The notes beneath the pieces were generated by a model. The model did no database searches and was not told the DNA's origin. It saw only the letters and a program-made list of their open reading frames with translations. Position numbers and translations under genes: made by a program. A stretch of DNA of 64,000 bases from Synechococcus sp. CS-1330 (GTDB lineage Bacteria > Cyanobacteriota > Cyanobacteriia > PCC-6307 > Cyanobiaceae): the NCBI GenBank assembly GCA_025128025.1, contig JAHLYR010000018.1:62001-126000 (forward strand). The letters run 5' to 3'. Position 1 is the stretch's first letter; each line of letters begins with the position of its first letter. This document shows positions 7,529 to 17,704 of the stretch, in pieces.

Positions 7529-9001
7529 TTGGAGTTGCCCTTGGCGCCCCTGCTCGATCGTCACCAACCGCTCCATTTCATTGGGGTTGGCGGCATCGGC
7601 ATGTCTGCCCTGGCAGGGATCCTGGCGGAACGGGGCTACGCGGTAAGTGGCTCCGACCCCCGGGACAACGCCGTGCTCGACCGCTTGCGGCGGCTGGGTG
7701 TGCGGGTGTTCTTAGAGCAGAACGCCGCCACGGTTGCTGCTATCCGCAGTGGCACCTCGGTCTCTCCTCAAGTGGTGATCAGCTCCGCCGTGCCAGAGAC
7801 CAACCCGGAGCTGCTGGAGGCCCGTCGCCTGGGTCTGGCGATCTGCCACCGCTCCGACGTTCTGGCCGCCCTGATCAATAGCCAGGACTCCATCGCCGTA
7901 GCTGGGAGCCATGGCAAAACCACCACCAGCACCCTGATCGCCACCCTGCTGGCGGCCACCCAACACGACCCCACCGCAGTGATAGGCGGCATCGTGCCCG
8001 CCTTCGGTAGCAACGGTCGCCATGGCAAGGGACGGCTGCTGGTCGCGGAGGCGGATGAATCGGACGGCTCCTTGGTGAAGTTCTGCTCATCCCTCGGCGT
8101 GCTCACCAACATCGAACTCGACCACACGGACCACTACCCCGACCTCGAAGCCCTGATCACCACCCTGCAGAGGTTTGCCGGCAACACATCAAGGCTCCTG
8201 GCAAACCACGACGACCCGGTGCTGCGCGAGCGGTTCAAAGCCAGCCACTGGTGGTCGATCGAAAGCGCTGCAGGCGTCTCCTTTGCGGCGATTGCCATTG
8301 AGCAGAGGGGTGATGGTACCGTCGCCGACTTCTTTGAAGACGGTGAGCTGGTAGGACGCTTTGAACTGCCCCTGCCCGGTCGTCACAACCTCAGCAACGC
8401 GGTTGCGGCCATGGCCGCCTGCCGGCTGGAAGGAGTTTCATTTGCCGAGCTGGGCGAGGCGGTAGCCGCCCTCCAGGCCCCAGGACGGCGCTTTGATTTC
8501 CGCGGCTTATGGCAGGGCCGACTGGTGGTCGATGACTACGCCCACCACCCCAGCGAGGTTGCCGCAACCTTAGCCATGGCCAGGCTGATGGTTGACAGCG
8601 GCCGCTGCGCCCTACCCGTGGCGCCACGGCGTTTGGTGGCAGTGTTTCAGCCCCATCGCTACAGCCGCACAGCTCAGTTTCTTGACGGCTTTGCAGCGGC
8701 ACTGTCGGAAGCCGATTCAGTACTGATCGCGCCCCTCTACGCCGCTGGTGAAGCACCGATTCCAGGCATCTCCAGCGCCGCCATGGCCGAGGCGGTGCGG
8801 CAGCTAGCACCCAACCTGCCGGTGGCGGTGGCCCACACTCTCGACGAACTCACCGCCCAGGTGGCCGCCAAGAGTCAAGAGGGTGATCTGGTGATCGCCA
8901 TGGGGGCTGGGGACGTCAACAGCCTTTGGGAACGCCTCGAACATCACCAGCAAGCAGTTGACAGCGCCATCGCTGCCTCTGCCGCGCCCCTGGCGGCCTG
9001 A
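7529..9001 (+). CDS. murC: UDP-N-acetylmuramate--L-alanine ligase
   Basis: A 490-residue Mur ligase that adds L-Ala to UDP-MurNAc in cytoplasmic peptidoglycan precursor synthesis. The three domains are visible: an N-terminal Rossmann-like UDP-binding domain ([14 protein letters not shown]), a central ATPase domain ([14 protein letters not shown]-loop, then EADESDGSL and [11 protein letters not shown]), and a C-terminal domain with [11 protein letters not shown] and FQPHRYSRT. The probable start is TTG 7529 (another TTG at 7535 is possible); no ATG or GTG sits before the conserved HFIGVGG. murB follows after five bases, so the pair forms an operon. Confidence 0.95.
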   Translation: MELPLAPLLDRHQPLHFIGVGGIGMSALAGILAERGYAVSGSDPRDNAVLDRLRRLGVRVFLEQNAATVAAIRSGTSVSPQVVISSAVPETNPELLEARRLGLAICHRSDVLAALINSQDSIAVAGSHGKTTTSTLIATLLAATQHDPTAVIGGIVPAFGSNGRHGKGRLLVAEADESDGSLVKFCSSLGVLTNIELDHTDHYPDLEALITTLQRFAGNTSRLLANHDDPVLRERFKASHWWSIESAAGVSFAAIAIEQRGDGTVADFFEDGELVGRFELPLPGRHNLSNAVAAMAACRLEGVSFAELGEAVAALQAPGRRFDFRGLWQGRLVVDDYAHHPSEVAATLAMARLMVDSGRCALPVAPRRLVAVFQPHRYSRTAQFLDGFAAALSEADSVLIAPLYAAGEAPIPGISSAAMAEAVRQLAPNLPVAVAHTLDELTAQVAAKSQEGDLVIAMGAGDVNSLWERLEHHQQAVDSAIAASAAPLAA

Positions 9002-9006
9002 GCCTG

Positions 9007-9918
9007 ATGATTGCGGCCCCCAGCTGCCACCCCGCCCTACGCCAAGGGGTGGGACTTCAGCAGTTCACCACCTGGAAGGTGGGAGGTCCGGCGGAATGGT
9101 TTGCCGAGCCTGGAGAGCGCGATGAGCTGGTTTCTCTGGCGGCCTGGGCCCAAGCCCAGGGCCTGTCCTTGCGCTGCATCGGTGCAGGCTCCAACCTGCT
9201 GATCGCAGATAGCGGCCTGCCCGGCCTCACCATCTGCAACCGACGGCTGCAGGGGAGCCGGCTCGACGCCGCCAGCGGGCTGGTGGAAGCGGAAGCCGGA
9301 GAACCGATCCCCAGCCTGGCCCGCAAAGCGGCCCGGCTTGGCCTCAGCGGGCTGGAGTGGGCCGTGGGCATCCCAGGCACCGTAGGGGGCGCGGTGGTGA
9401 TGAATGCGGGCGCTCAGGGCGGCTGCACGGCCGAATGCTTGCACTCGGTGCGGCTGCTGGACCCGGCCAATCCCGCAAAGCCCTTCGAGCTGGAGGCAAG
9501 GGAACTGGACTTCGCCTATCGCCACAGCCGCCTCCAGGCGGAGGCCTGGATCGTGCTGGCAGCCACCTTCCAGCTGGAGGCCGGCCACGACCCAGCAGCC
9601 ATCACCTCGCGCACAAGCGCCAATCTGCACAGCCGCACGAGCAACCAGCCATACCAACAACCCAGCTGCGGCAGTGTTTTTCGCAACCCAGAACCACAAA
9701 AAGCGGGGCAGCTGATCGAGGCGCTAGGCCTAAAAGGACTGCAGATCGGTGATGCCCAAGTCTCGCCAATCCACGCCAATTTCATAGTCAACATCGGCCA
9801 GGCCAGCGCCAGCGACATCGATGCCCTGATCGCTGAAGTACAACGCCTGGTGCTGGCCAGCCACGGCCTGACCCTCCACCCTGAGGTAAAGCGGCTGGGC
9901 TTCGGGCTGGAGCACTAG
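9007..9918 (+). CDS. murB: UDP-N-acetylenolpyruvoylglucosamine reductase
   Basis: A 303-residue FAD enzyme that reduces UDP-GlcNAc-enolpyruvate to UDP-MurNAc, the step before MurC. It shows the VAO-type FAD-binding motifs IGAGSNLLI and [19 protein letters not shown], the FAYRHSRLQ segment, the catalytic-serine region [11 protein letters not shown], and a C-terminal Glu in [12 protein letters not shown] 9007 is five bases from the murC stop, indicating translational coupling; ybaB follows 35 bases downstream. Confidence 0.96.
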   Translation: MIAAPSCHPALRQGVGLQQFTTWKVGGPAEWFAEPGERDELVSLAAWAQAQGLSLRCIGAGSNLLIADSGLPGLTICNRRLQGSRLDAASGLVEAEAGEPIPSLARKAARLGLSGLEWAVGIPGTVGGAVVMNAGAQGGCTAECLHSVRLLDPANPAKPFELEARELDFAYRHSRLQAEAWIVLAATFQLEAGHDPAAITSRTSANLHSRTSNQPYQQPSCGSVFRNPEPQKAGQLIEALGLKGLQIGDAQVSPIHANFIVNIGQASASDIDALIAEVQRLVLASHGLTLHPEVKRLGFGLEH

Positions 9919-9953
9919 CTGACCCTTAGCCTGAGCCGAGCAACTTCCAGGGC

Positions 9954-10295
9954 ATGGCTGGCTTCGGACTCCCCAACTTCGGTCAGCTCACCGAGGCCTT
10001 CAAGAAGGCCCAGGAGCTGCAGCAAAACGCCCAGAAGCTCCAGGAAGAACTTGATGCAATGGAACTGGAGGGCCGCAGCGCCGACGGCCGAGCCAGCATC
10101 TGGCTCACGGGCAACCAGCAACCGCTGCGAGTGCAGCTGGCCCCCGAACTGATAGCCGAAGGGGCTGCCGCCAGCGAGGCCGCCGTGCTTGAAGCATTGC
10201 AAGCCGCCTATGAGCTATCCACCGGCACGATGAAAGGCCGCATGGAAGAGCTCACCGGAGGCCTAAATCTCAATCTTCCGGGTCTGGGCGGCTGA
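9954..10295 (+). CDS. YbaB/EbfC-family nucleoid-associated protein
   Basis: A 113-residue small DNA-binding protein. It has an N-terminal amphipathic coiled-coil helix ([21 protein letters not shown]), a central beta region, and a C-terminal helix ([15 protein letters not shown]) ending in a Gly/Leu-rich tail. The YbaB family forms dimers that bind DNA broadly; a role in nucleoid organisation is known for the family, not shown here. It is third in the murC-murB-ybaB unit. Its final 26 bases overlap the end of the convergent rsgA. Confidence 0.92.
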   Translation: MAGFGLPNFGQLTEAFKKAQELQQNAQKLQEELDAMELEGRSADGRASIWLTGNQQPLRVQLAPELIAEGAAASEAAVLEALQAAYELSTGTMKGRMEELTGGLNLNLPGLGG

Positions 10296-11367
10296 AATCC
10301 GTCGCTTTTCCAGTGCCAGCCTGGCCGTCCTCTTCCCCATCCAGTAGCTGCTGACGCTGGCGACGCCGGGAGAGCTGCCGCAATCCGGGCGCCAGGCGGG
10401 GCTCTAGACCCTGACCGCGGCGCCGCAGCCCCGACCCGTCAAGGGAGTCCGCAACCCGGCCCGTTCGCTCACCATCCAGCAGCAGGTCGGTCAGGCACTG
10501 GGCATAAAGGGGGTAACGCTCCCAGTCGGAGCCAACGGCGCAGCCGGGATCGCCCTGGTGCAAGCAGTTGCTGAAGCGGCAGCAGCCCAAGCCCAGGCGT
10601 TGCCGAATCTCCGGGAACAGGGGGCCTAGGGCAAAGGGGTCGGAAGGCAGCCGCGGCCTATTGAAGCCAGGCGTGTCGGCCAGCAGGGCTCCGGGTGCCA
10701 AGGGGAAAAGCTCCACGTGGCGGGTGGTGTGGCGGCCCCGCTGCAGCCGCCCTGACACCGCCGCCACCCGCAGGCCCAGCTCCGGGCACAGGCCATTGAG
10801 CACGCTGCTCTTCCCCACCCCAGAAGGTCCACAAAGCACGGCGATGCCTGGCTGGACGAGCCGCTGCAGCAAAGGCTCCATACCTGCGCCACTGCTGGTA
10901 GATACCGCCAGGGCGTCGTAACCCCAGCCTGCAGCTCGCTTGCACCAACTAGCCACCTCGTCAGGGGAAACCAGATCCGCCTTAGAGAACACCAACTGGA
11001 CAGGCCGCTCCGTCGCCTCGGCCGTCAATAAAAAGCGTGTGAGCTGGAGCAGGTCCAGCTCTGGCTCCGCCAGGGCCACCACCACGACCACCAGGGCAAC
11101 ATTGGCCACGGCGGGCCTCTCCAGCAGGCTCTGACGCGGCTCCAGCGCCGCCACAGCCGCCCGGCCAGCAGGCCAGTCGATGCCATCCACCCAGACGCGA
11201 TCCCCCACCGCAATTGTTTGGCCGCTTTTACCAAGGCGGGTGCGCCGGGTGCACAAAAGTCGACTCAAGCCGGTAGGCCCTACCTGATCCAGTTCCACCC
11301 AGCAGTAATTGGCCAGCAGAGCCACCACCTGCCCCACTAGGCGCAATCGCCCAGGCTCAACCCTCAT
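10270..11367 (-). CDS. rsgA: Ribosome small-subunit-dependent GTPase A
   Basis: A 365-residue circularly permuted GTPase that helps late maturation of the 30S subunit. Order seen: N-terminal OB fold (~1-75), then the permuted G domain with G4 VFSKADLV, G1 [12 protein letters not shown] and G3 DTPGFNRP, then a C-terminal zinc-binding element [17 protein letters not shown] with Cys and His ligands. The start is ATG 11367, which lies inside the tusA 3' end (11-base overlap), a typical coupled arrangement. It is last in the grpE-dnaJ-tusA-rsgA unit. The C-terminal ~40 residues are Arg/Gln-rich. Confidence 0.95.
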   Translation of the reverse strand: MRVEPGRLRLVGQVVALLANYCWVELDQVGPTGLSRLLCTRRTRLGKSGQTIAVGDRVWVDGIDWPAGRAAVAALEPRQSLLERPAVANVALVVVVVALAEPELDLLQLTRFLLTAEATERPVQLVFSKADLVSPDEVASWCKRAAGWGYDALAVSTSSGAGMEPLLQRLVQPGIAVLCGPSGVGKSSVLNGLCPELGLRVAAVSGRLQRGRHTTRHVELFPLAPGALLADTPGFNRPRLPSDPFALGPLFPEIRQRLGLGCCRFSNCLHQGDPGCAVGSDWERYPLYAQCLTDLLLDGERTGRVADSLDGSGLRRRGQGLEPRLAPGLRQLSRRRQRQQLLDGEEDGQAGTGKATDFSRPDPED

Positions 11368-11617
11368 GACAACGAACCAACAGCCGCACAGCCCCTTGTT
11401 GCTCCGGGTGATCGCAGCAGCTAACGCCATGACCTGCGCTCTCCAGACCCTGGCTCACCTGCTGCTGGGGCTCTCCCCGATCTAAATCCACCTGCAGGAT
11501 CTGACCAGGAACCAAACGCTCCAGGGCCAGCTTGGTGCGAATGAAGTTGAGCGGACAAGCAATACCGCGTAGATCAAGCTGGGCATCTGGATTGCCGTCT
11601 GCCCAACCGGCGCTCAA
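11357..11617 (-). CDS. TusA-family sulfur-carrier protein
   Basis: An 86-residue SirA/TusA fold with the signature [20 protein letters not shown], the active Cys at 21 in a CPLN motif. TusA proteins relay persulfide sulfur for tRNA thiolation and molybdenum cofactor synthesis; which pathway applies here is not clear. The likely start is TTG 11617, which overlaps the dnaJ stop as TTGA. It sits between dnaJ and rsgA with overlaps on both sides. Confidence 0.88.
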   Translation of the reverse strand: MSAGWADGNPDAQLDLRGIACPLNFIRTKLALERLVPGQILQVDLDRGEPQQQVSQGLESAGHGVSCCDHPEQQGAVRLLVRCHEG

Positions 11618-12729
11618 CCGAAGAGGCCCCCAAACAAGCCGCTCTTGTGGGGATGCTTGTGGCCCTTGTTGGTGTGGTGGCCCGCCAGTTGCTCCAGCAA
11701 CTCCCGCTCCTCAGCATTGAGCTTGGTGGGCAACTGCACCTTGATGCTGACCAGGTGGTTGCCTCGAGCCACCGGATTGCCCAGCTTGGGCACCCCCTTG
11801 CTTTGCAGGGTGAGCACGGCTCCCGGCTGGGTACCGGCTGGAATCTCCAACGACTCCTGGCCGTCCACCGTGTCTACCTCAATGGTGTCGCCCAAAATGG
11901 CCTGGAGGTAATTGAGGGTTACCTCCGAGTGGATGTGGATGCCATCGCGGCGCAAGCCGGCAGCCGATTGAACGCTCAGAAACACATAGAGATCGCCGGC
12001 GGGACCACCCCGCTGGCCGGCATTGCCCTCATTTGCCACCCGCAGCCGGGTGCCGGAATCAACCCCAGCTGGGATGTTGATCCGCAGTTTCTTACGGACC
12101 TGCTGCAAACCCTGGCCACCGCAGGCGCCGCAGGGGTCGGCAATCACCTGACCGCTGCCCTCGCAAGTGGGACAAGCCGCCACCTGGGTAAAACTGCCAA
12201 ATGGGGTGCGGGTGGCCCGACGCACCTGGCCGGCGCCGCCACAGGTGCCGCAGCTTGTGGGTCCACTGCCCGCCTTGGCACCGGACCCCTGGCAGGTGCT
12301 GCAGGTTTCTAGGTGGCGAATCTGCACCTCCTTCTCGATACCAAACACCGCTTCTTGGAAGTTGATGGTGAGGTCGAGGCGCAGGTCATCGCCTTGGCGG
12401 GGACCACGCCGCCGCGGTCCTGCGCCAGCACCCGCCCCGCCAAAGCCACTGAAGAAGGTCTCAAACAGGTCGGCAAAGCCGCCCATGTCGCCCATATCAG
12501 GGGCGCCGCCACCTCCTAGACCCGCCTCACCAAACTGGTCGTAACGGGCGCGAGTTTGGGGATCGCTGAGCACCTCGTAGGCACGGCCGATCTCCTTGAA
12601 TTTGTCTTCAGCGCCAGGATCCTTGTTGACATCCGGGTGGTACTGACGGGCCATCCTCCGGTAGGCCCGCTTCAAAGTGTCTTGATCGGCGTCGCGGGCA
12701 GTGCCCAGCAGGTCGTAGTAGTCGGCCAT
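11614..12729 (-). CDS. dnaJ: Chaperone protein DnaJ (type I Hsp40)
   Basis: A 371-residue co-chaperone. The J domain is at ~1-70 with the HPD motif in QYHPDVNKD, the Gly/Phe-rich linker at ~75-115, a zinc domain with four CxxCxGxG-type repeats ([32 protein letters not shown]), then the client-binding C-terminal domains. All modules of a full-length type I DnaJ are present. Its ATG shares the A of the grpE stop (TGATG), showing coupling. The partner dnaK is 42 kb away in this window. Confidence 0.97.
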   Translation of the reverse strand: MADYYDLLGTARDADQDTLKRAYRRMARQYHPDVNKDPGAEDKFKEIGRAYEVLSDPQTRARYDQFGEAGLGGGGAPDMGDMGGFADLFETFFSGFGGAGAGAGPRRRGPRQGDDLRLDLTINFQEAVFGIEKEVQIRHLETCSTCQGSGAKAGSGPTSCGTCGGAGQVRRATRTPFGSFTQVAACPTCEGSGQVIADPCGACGGQGLQQVRKKLRINIPAGVDSGTRLRVANEGNAGQRGGPAGDLYVFLSVQSAAGLRRDGIHIHSEVTLNYLQAILGDTIEVDTVDGQESLEIPAGTQPGAVLTLQSKGVPKLGNPVARGNHLVSIKVQLPTKLNAEERELLEQLAGHHTNKGHKHPHKSGLFGGLFG

Positions 12730-13412
12730 CAGCCGTCCTGCCCCTCAGCCTGGCCATTGTCAGCTTCCTGGGAACCAGCAGCGGGGGCACCAGAACCAGG
12801 CCCCATCGACACCTTGACCAGGGCGTGGCGCAGCACCCGACCGTTTAGGTGGTAGCCGCGCTGCAACTCCTCGATCACCACATCTTCGGCATGGGCATCG
12901 CTGGGTTCACGCAAAACAGCCTCATGCAGGCTGGGATCGAACGGTTCACCCTCTACCCGCATCGGTGAAACCCCCAGCTGCTTGAACACATCCACCAGCT
13001 GCTTGTAGAGGCCCTGATAGCTGCGATGCAGCGCCTGGGCTTCCTCATGCTGGGGATTCAACTGCTGCCGCGCCCGGTCGAAGTTATCGACCACCGGCAA
13101 AATCTCACCCAAGGTGGAGCAGGTGATCTGGAGGCGTAGGTCTTCGCTATCGCGGCTCTGGCGTTTGCGGAAGTTGTCGAAGTCGGCAGCCAGGCGCATG
13201 TATTGGCCATTGAGGCCCTCATGCTCTGCCTTAAGTGCCGCCAGCTGGCCAGCCAGATCCGAAACCTGATCAGAAATCTGGTCAGAGCCGGACTCCTGCG
13301 GGGGATCTAGTGCAGGGGTGGCTGAAATCTCGGTGGGATCAACGACCTTGGAAGGCATGGCTTCCAGGTTGCTGTCACCGCTCATCGAGGTGTCACCGCT
13401 CATGGCTGACAA
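12729..13412 (-). CDS. grpE: Nucleotide exchange factor GrpE
   Basis: A 227-residue DnaK exchange factor. It has an acidic, low-complexity N-terminus (~1-60), a long coiled-coil dimer stalk ([20 protein letters not shown], then [11 protein letters not shown]), and the beta-rich head ending [16 protein letters not shown], a strong family signature. The start is probably ATG 13412, with in-frame ATGs at 13403 and 13385 as alternatives. It is first in the grpE-dnaJ-tusA-rsgA unit and divergent from pilB (79 bases between starts). Confidence 0.96.
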   Translation of the reverse strand: MSAMSGDTSMSGDSNLEAMPSKVVDPTEISATPALDPPQESGSDQISDQVSDLAGQLAALKAEHEGLNGQYMRLAADFDNFRKRQSRDSEDLRLQITCSTLGEILPVVDNFDRARQQLNPQHEEAQALHRSYQGLYKQLVDVFKQLGVSPMRVEGEPFDPSLHEAVLREPSDAHAEDVVIEELQRGYHLNGRVLRHALVKVSMGPGSGAPAAGSQEADNGQAEGQDG

Positions 13413-13491
13413 GGTCGGGCATTGGTTCTAGACATGTTGAAGCTCCAGGCCGACCTCCCACAAGCGGCGGAAGCCCGCACCTTCTGGCTTC

Positions 13492-15321
13492 ATGACCCTC
13501 ACCCCAACCCGTCCCGTCCCTGAAGCGAGCAGCGAAAAGCAGCAGCGTCTTGAAGTGGAGCTACTGGTTGGCGAGCCGGTGCTGCAAGCATTCGAGTTGC
13601 AGGGCCTAGGTCAGGAGCTACTTCTGGCGGGCAAAGGCCTGCCAACGGCAAGATGGCTCGAACTGGGCGCCTTACCCCTCCAAGAAGTTAATGGTCGACT
13701 GGTCATCGCCGTACCAAGCAACTGGGGAGACCAACAACGCCAGGGTTTAAATGAGGAGTTGCAACGTGCTGGATTCGAGGCCGAGCTGAAAATTGCATTG
13801 GCGACAAATCTCACAGCAGCGCTCACGGGTAAACCTCCAACTTCCCCAGCTCCATCCACCAGACCAGCCCAACTGCAACCGCCTGGAAGCTTCAACGCCC
13901 CCCGATCTCTAACCAAAGATCTGGACATCCCGGTCAACTCAGAAGGGCGGCCGCAGGAAGTCACCGATATCGAAGATCTGGAGATCAATGCGGCGGCAGC
14001 CAGCAACAGTAGAAATGCCTCACCAGTCGTCAGCCTGGTGGACCGAATCCTGATCGAGGCGCTCAGCTCGGGGGCAAGTGATATTCACGTGGAACCCCAG
14101 GAAAACACCCTAGAAATCCGCTTTCGCCAAGACGGTGTACTGCAAAAGCACTTCGAGGACCTGCCGAAGAGCCTGACACCGGCAGTCACTTCACGCATCA
14201 AAATCATGGCCGAACTAGACATCGCCGAAAGACGCCTACCTCAGGACGGCCGAGTACGACGCATGTTCCGAGGGCGGATGATGGACATCCGAGTAAGCAC
14301 ACTTCCCAATCGCAATGGCGAAAAAATCTGCCTACGGTTGCTCGATAGTGGCGCCACCCAACTCGGATTAGAAACGCTAATTACCGACGAAAATACACGA
14401 ATAACACTGCGGGAGTTGGGATCGAAACCCTACGGCATGATTTTGGTCACCGGTCCAACCGGCTCGGGTAAATCGACAACACTCTACGCCCTACTAGCGG
14501 AGCGCAACGACCCCAGCATCAACATTTCAACTGTTGAAGACCCGATCGAGTACACCCTCCCCGGCATCACTCAGACCCAGGTCAATCGTGAAAAAGGTCT
14601 TGATTTTAGTACAGCCTTGCGAGCCTTCATGCGTCAAGACCCTGACGTACTGTTGGTAGGAGAAACTCGCGATTTAGAGACTGCGAAAACAGCAATTGAG
14701 GCCGCGCTTACCGGTCACTTATTGATGACGACCCTGCACTGCAACGACACAGCCAGTGCTATAGCCAGGCTTGATGAGATGGGCGTAGAGCCGTTCATGG
14801 TGAGCGCCTCCCTCTTAGGCATCATTTCCCAACGGCTGGTGCGACGGGTCTGCACAAATTGCCGAATTAGTTACAAGCCCAGTCATGAGGAGCTTGGCCG
14901 GTTTGGCCTTTTAAGCAGCCATGAAACAGATGTAACCTTCTTCAGAGCTAATGCTCAGCACAAAAATGAAGATGGGTGCTGCCAAGCCTGTAACGGTTCT
15001 GGTTACAAGGGACGGGTAGGCGTATACGAAATTCTAAGGATGAACGACACCATTGCTGCGGCTGTTGCCAAAAGAGCCTCTACCGACGTGATCCGCCGTA
15101 TGGCCCTTGAAGGTGGCATGAAAACCCTTTTAGGCTATGGGCTCCAGCTGGTTCGAGAGGGACTCACAACTCTGGCAGAGGTAGAACGCATGTTGCTTAC
15201 CGACTCCGGGTTGGAATCGGAACGGAGGTCGCGATCGCTGAGCACGCTCACCTGCAGCTGTTGCGGTGGAGGACTACAAGACGAATGGCTTGAATGTCCC
15301 TACTGTCTAACAAGCCGCTGA
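13492..15321 (+). CDS. pilB: Type IV pilus extension ATPase PilB (GspE family)
   Basis: A 609-residue secretion ATPase that powers pilin assembly at the inner membrane. A divergent N-terminal domain (~1-165) is followed by the PAS-like N2 domain and the ATPase core: Walker A GPTGSGKSTT, Asp box STVEDPIEY, Walker B DPDVLLVGETRD, and HLLMTTLHCNDT His box. The usual zinc-binding loop is present (VCTNC and CQACNGSGYKG). Unusually, the last ~25 residues contain a second cysteine set, CSCCGGG and CPYC. It is followed eight bases later by pilT. Confidence 0.95.
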   Translation: MTLTPTRPVPEASSEKQQRLEVELLVGEPVLQAFELQGLGQELLLAGKGLPTARWLELGALPLQEVNGRLVIAVPSNWGDQQRQGLNEELQRAGFEAELKIALATNLTAALTGKPPTSPAPSTRPAQLQPPGSFNAPRSLTKDLDIPVNSEGRPQEVTDIEDLEINAAAASNSRNASPVVSLVDRILIEALSSGASDIHVEPQENTLEIRFRQDGVLQKHFEDLPKSLTPAVTSRIKIMAELDIAERRLPQDGRVRRMFRGRMMDIRVSTLPNRNGEKICLRLLDSGATQLGLETLITDENTRITLRELGSKPYGMILVTGPTGSGKSTTLYALLAERNDPSINISTVEDPIEYTLPGITQTQVNREKGLDFSTALRAFMRQDPDVLLVGETRDLETAKTAIEAALTGHLLMTTLHCNDTASAIARLDEMGVEPFMVSASLLGIISQRLVRRVCTNCRISYKPSHEELGRFGLLSSHETDVTFFRANAQHKNEDGCCQACNGSGYKGRVGVYEILRMNDTIAAAVAKRASTDVIRRMALEGGMKTLLGYGLQLVREGLTTLAEVERMLLTDSGLESERRSRSLSTLTCSCCGGGLQDEWLECPYCLTSR

Positions 15322-15328
15322 GCATCCC

Positions 15329-16408
15329 ATGGCCGTACTTATCGAAGACCTGATGACCCAGCTGGTTACAGATGGCGGCAGCGATCTTCACATCAGCGCC
15401 GGGCTGCCGCCCTTCGGACGCTTCAACGGCCAACTAAGACCGCTTCAGGACGAAGCCCTTACGGAAGAAGCTTGCAACAAGCTGATATTCTCGATGCTAA
15501 ACAATTCACAGCGCAAACAACTTGAACAAACATGGGAGCTTGACTGCGCCTACGGGCTTAAAGGAATCGCTCGGTTCAGAGTAAACGTTTATCGCCAGCG
15601 TGGCACTTATGCAGCCTGCCTTAGAGCCCTAGGAAATAATATACCCACCCTACAAGAACTCGGACTACCTCCAATAGTGGAGGAGATAAGCCACATGCCG
15701 AAGGGCCTAGTCCTGGTCACCGGCCCCACCGGCTCAGGCAAAACAACGACCCTTGCTGCCATACTGGAGCACATCAACCAAACCCGAAATGAACATATCC
15801 TTACGATCGAAGACCCAATCGAGTTCGCCTACAAATCACTCAAAAGCATAATTCATCAGCGACAGCTCAATGATGATACCCGCAGCTTTGCCAACGCCCT
15901 AAGAGCTGCATTACGCGAAGATCCAGATGTGATTCTTGTAGGAGAGTTGCGCGATCTTGAAACCATCCAGTTGGCGATTACTGCGGCGGAAACTGGTCAT
16001 CTAGTGTTCGGCACCCTACACACCAGTTCCGCAGCTCAGACGGTGGACCGCATGGTCGATGTCTTCCCCCCAAGCCAGCAGACACAAATTCGTGTGCAGC
16101 TAAGCAGCAGTCTTGTAGCAGTTTTCGCCCAGACCCTATGCAAACGCCGCAATCCAAGTCCGGGACAATTTGGCAGAGTGATGGCTCAGGAAATCATGAT
16201 CAACACGCCGGCTACCGCCAATTTAATTCGGGAAGGAAAAACAGCTCAGCTTTACTCCCAGATCCAGACCGGTGGCCAACTCTCCATGCAAACCCTGGAG
16301 AAGGCGCTAGGCGATCTGGTACTCAGCAATCAGGTGAGTATGGACGAGGCCCTACTGAAAACATCCCGGCCAGAGGAACTAAAACGCCTTGTATCGCAAC
16401 TGAGCTGA
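15329..16408 (+). CDS. pilT: Type IV pilus retraction ATPase PilT
   Basis: A 359-residue hexameric ATPase that depolymerises pili for twitching, natural competence or surface contact. It shows the N-terminal SDLHIS strand, Walker A VTGPTGSGKTTT, Asp box LTIEDPIEF, Walker B DPDVILVGELRD, the His box HLVFGTLHTSSA, and the PilT-specific QEIMINTPATANLIREGK segment (AIRxLIREGK-type motif). The gene starts at ATG 15350-class region boundary given by MAVLIEDLM at 15329, eight bases after pilB, and pilC follows 21 bases on. Confidence 0.96.
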   Translation: MAVLIEDLMTQLVTDGGSDLHISAGLPPFGRFNGQLRPLQDEALTEEACNKLIFSMLNNSQRKQLEQTWELDCAYGLKGIARFRVNVYRQRGTYAACLRALGNNIPTLQELGLPPIVEEISHMPKGLVLVTGPTGSGKTTTLAAILEHINQTRNEHILTIEDPIEFAYKSLKSIIHQRQLNDDTRSFANALRAALREDPDVILVGELRDLETIQLAITAAETGHLVFGTLHTSSAAQTVDRMVDVFPPSQQTQIRVQLSSSLVAVFAQTLCKRRNPSPGQFGRVMAQEIMINTPATANLIREGKTAQLYSQIQTGGQLSMQTLEKALGDLVLSNQVSMDEALLKTSRPEELKRLVSQLS

Positions 16409-16429
16409 GTTCCGGCCACCCCCTGAGCC

Positions 16430-17689
16430 ATGGCAAATTTCGTAGCAACTTATATCAATCGTCAGGGTGCTTCAGCGCTGATCGACATTGAGGCAGCCGA
16501 TCTGATCCAGGCTAGACGCAGTCTACGTCTGCGGGGAATCAGAGCCACTGAAATCAAAGTCAAGCAAAAAGCAACAGCAACTAGCTCAAGTGCGGCGACC
16601 CAACTGCACGACAAGCTGAAGCTCTCCAGGCTGAACGAACTGCTGGAAGCCAAACCGGGCATTAAGGAGAAAGCTATATTTGCCAGCAAAATGGCAGCTC
16701 TAATCAATGCCGGCGTACCTATTGTCCGCAGCATCGACTTGATGGCATCTCAGCAAAAAATGCCCCTATTCAAACGTGCTCTGGAATCGGTAAGCCTAGA
16801 AGTAAACCAAGGAATTTCCTTGGGTGAAGCACTGCGCCGCTGGCCCAAGGTATTTGACAAGCTGAGTATCGCCATGGTGGAAGCCGGCGAGGCCGGCGGC
16901 GTACTCGATGAATCCCTTAGGCGACTAGCCAAACTACTAGAAGACAATGCCAAGTTGCAAAACCAAATCAAAGGCGCTCTGGGCTATCCAGTGGCAGTGC
17001 TTGTCATCGCTGTTACTGTTTTTCTGGGAATGACCATTTTTCTCATTCCAACCTTTGCTGAAATATTTGACAGCTTGGGGGCCGAACTACCCTGGTTTAC
17101 CCAAATGATGGTGGATCTAAGCAGTCTGCTTCGTTCAAGTTTTTCGCTTTTTCTGCTTCTAGGATTAATTATTTTTGCATATTTATTTGGCAAGCTCTAT
17201 GCAACTCCAATCGGTCGTCGTCGAGTGGATGGCCTAATCCTAAAACTTCCCCTATTTGGTGAATTGATTCAGAAAACGGCTATAGCCCAGTTTTGTCGAA
17301 CATTCAGCTCGCTAACAAGAGCTGGGGTACCAATCCTGATGTCGCTGGACATTGTGCGAGAGATTACCAACAACTCCATCATTTCAGACGCCATAAGCAA
17401 CAGCCGCGAAGACGTCCTCCAAGGCATCCCCCTAAGCATAGCGCTTGGCCAAAAGAATGTCTTTCCTGATATGTCAATAAGCATGATATCAATCGGCGAG
17501 GAAACTGGTGAAATGGACGCCATGATGTCCAAAGTTGCCGATTTCTACGAGGATGAGGTTGAAGCGATCGTCAAGGCACTTACCTCCATGCTGGAACCAG
17601 CCATGATCGTATTAGTGGGGGGAATAGTGGGGTCAATCCTTCTTGCAATGTATATGCCTATGTTTGCTGTTTTTGAAAATATTAAATAG
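16430..17689 (+). CDS. pilC: Type IV pilus inner-membrane platform protein PilC (GspF family)
   Basis: A 419-residue platform protein on which PilB and PilT act. Two GspF repeats are visible: residues ~85-205 (FASKMAALINAGVPIVRSID and later VEAGEAGGVLDESLRRLAKL) and ~285-410 (FCRTFSSLTRAGVPILMSLD and ISIGEETGEMDAMMSKVADF). Three strong membrane segments lie near residues 185-210, 235-255 and 385-405. Base composition is markedly more AT-rich than the neighbourhood, for example 22 G/C of 60 in line 17161-17220. It is last in pilB-pilT-pilC and tail-to-tail with a flavoprotein gene. Confidence 0.96.
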   Translation: MANFVATYINRQGASALIDIEAADLIQARRSLRLRGIRATEIKVKQKATATSSSAATQLHDKLKLSRLNELLEAKPGIKEKAIFASKMAALINAGVPIVRSIDLMASQQKMPLFKRALESVSLEVNQGISLGEALRRWPKVFDKLSIAMVEAGEAGGVLDESLRRLAKLLEDNAKLQNQIKGALGYPVAVLVIAVTVFLGMTIFLIPTFAEIFDSLGAELPWFTQMMVDLSSLLRSSFSLFLLLGLIIFAYLFGKLYATPIGRRRVDGLILKLPLFGELIQKTAIAQFCRTFSSLTRAGVPILMSLDIVREITNNSIISDAISNSREDVLQGIPLSIALGQKNVFPDMSISMISIGEETGEMDAMMSKVADFYEDEVEAIVKALTSMLEPAMIVLVGGIVGSILLAMYMPMFAVFENIK

Positions 17690-17704
17690 TTTTTTGGGGT
17701 GCTT

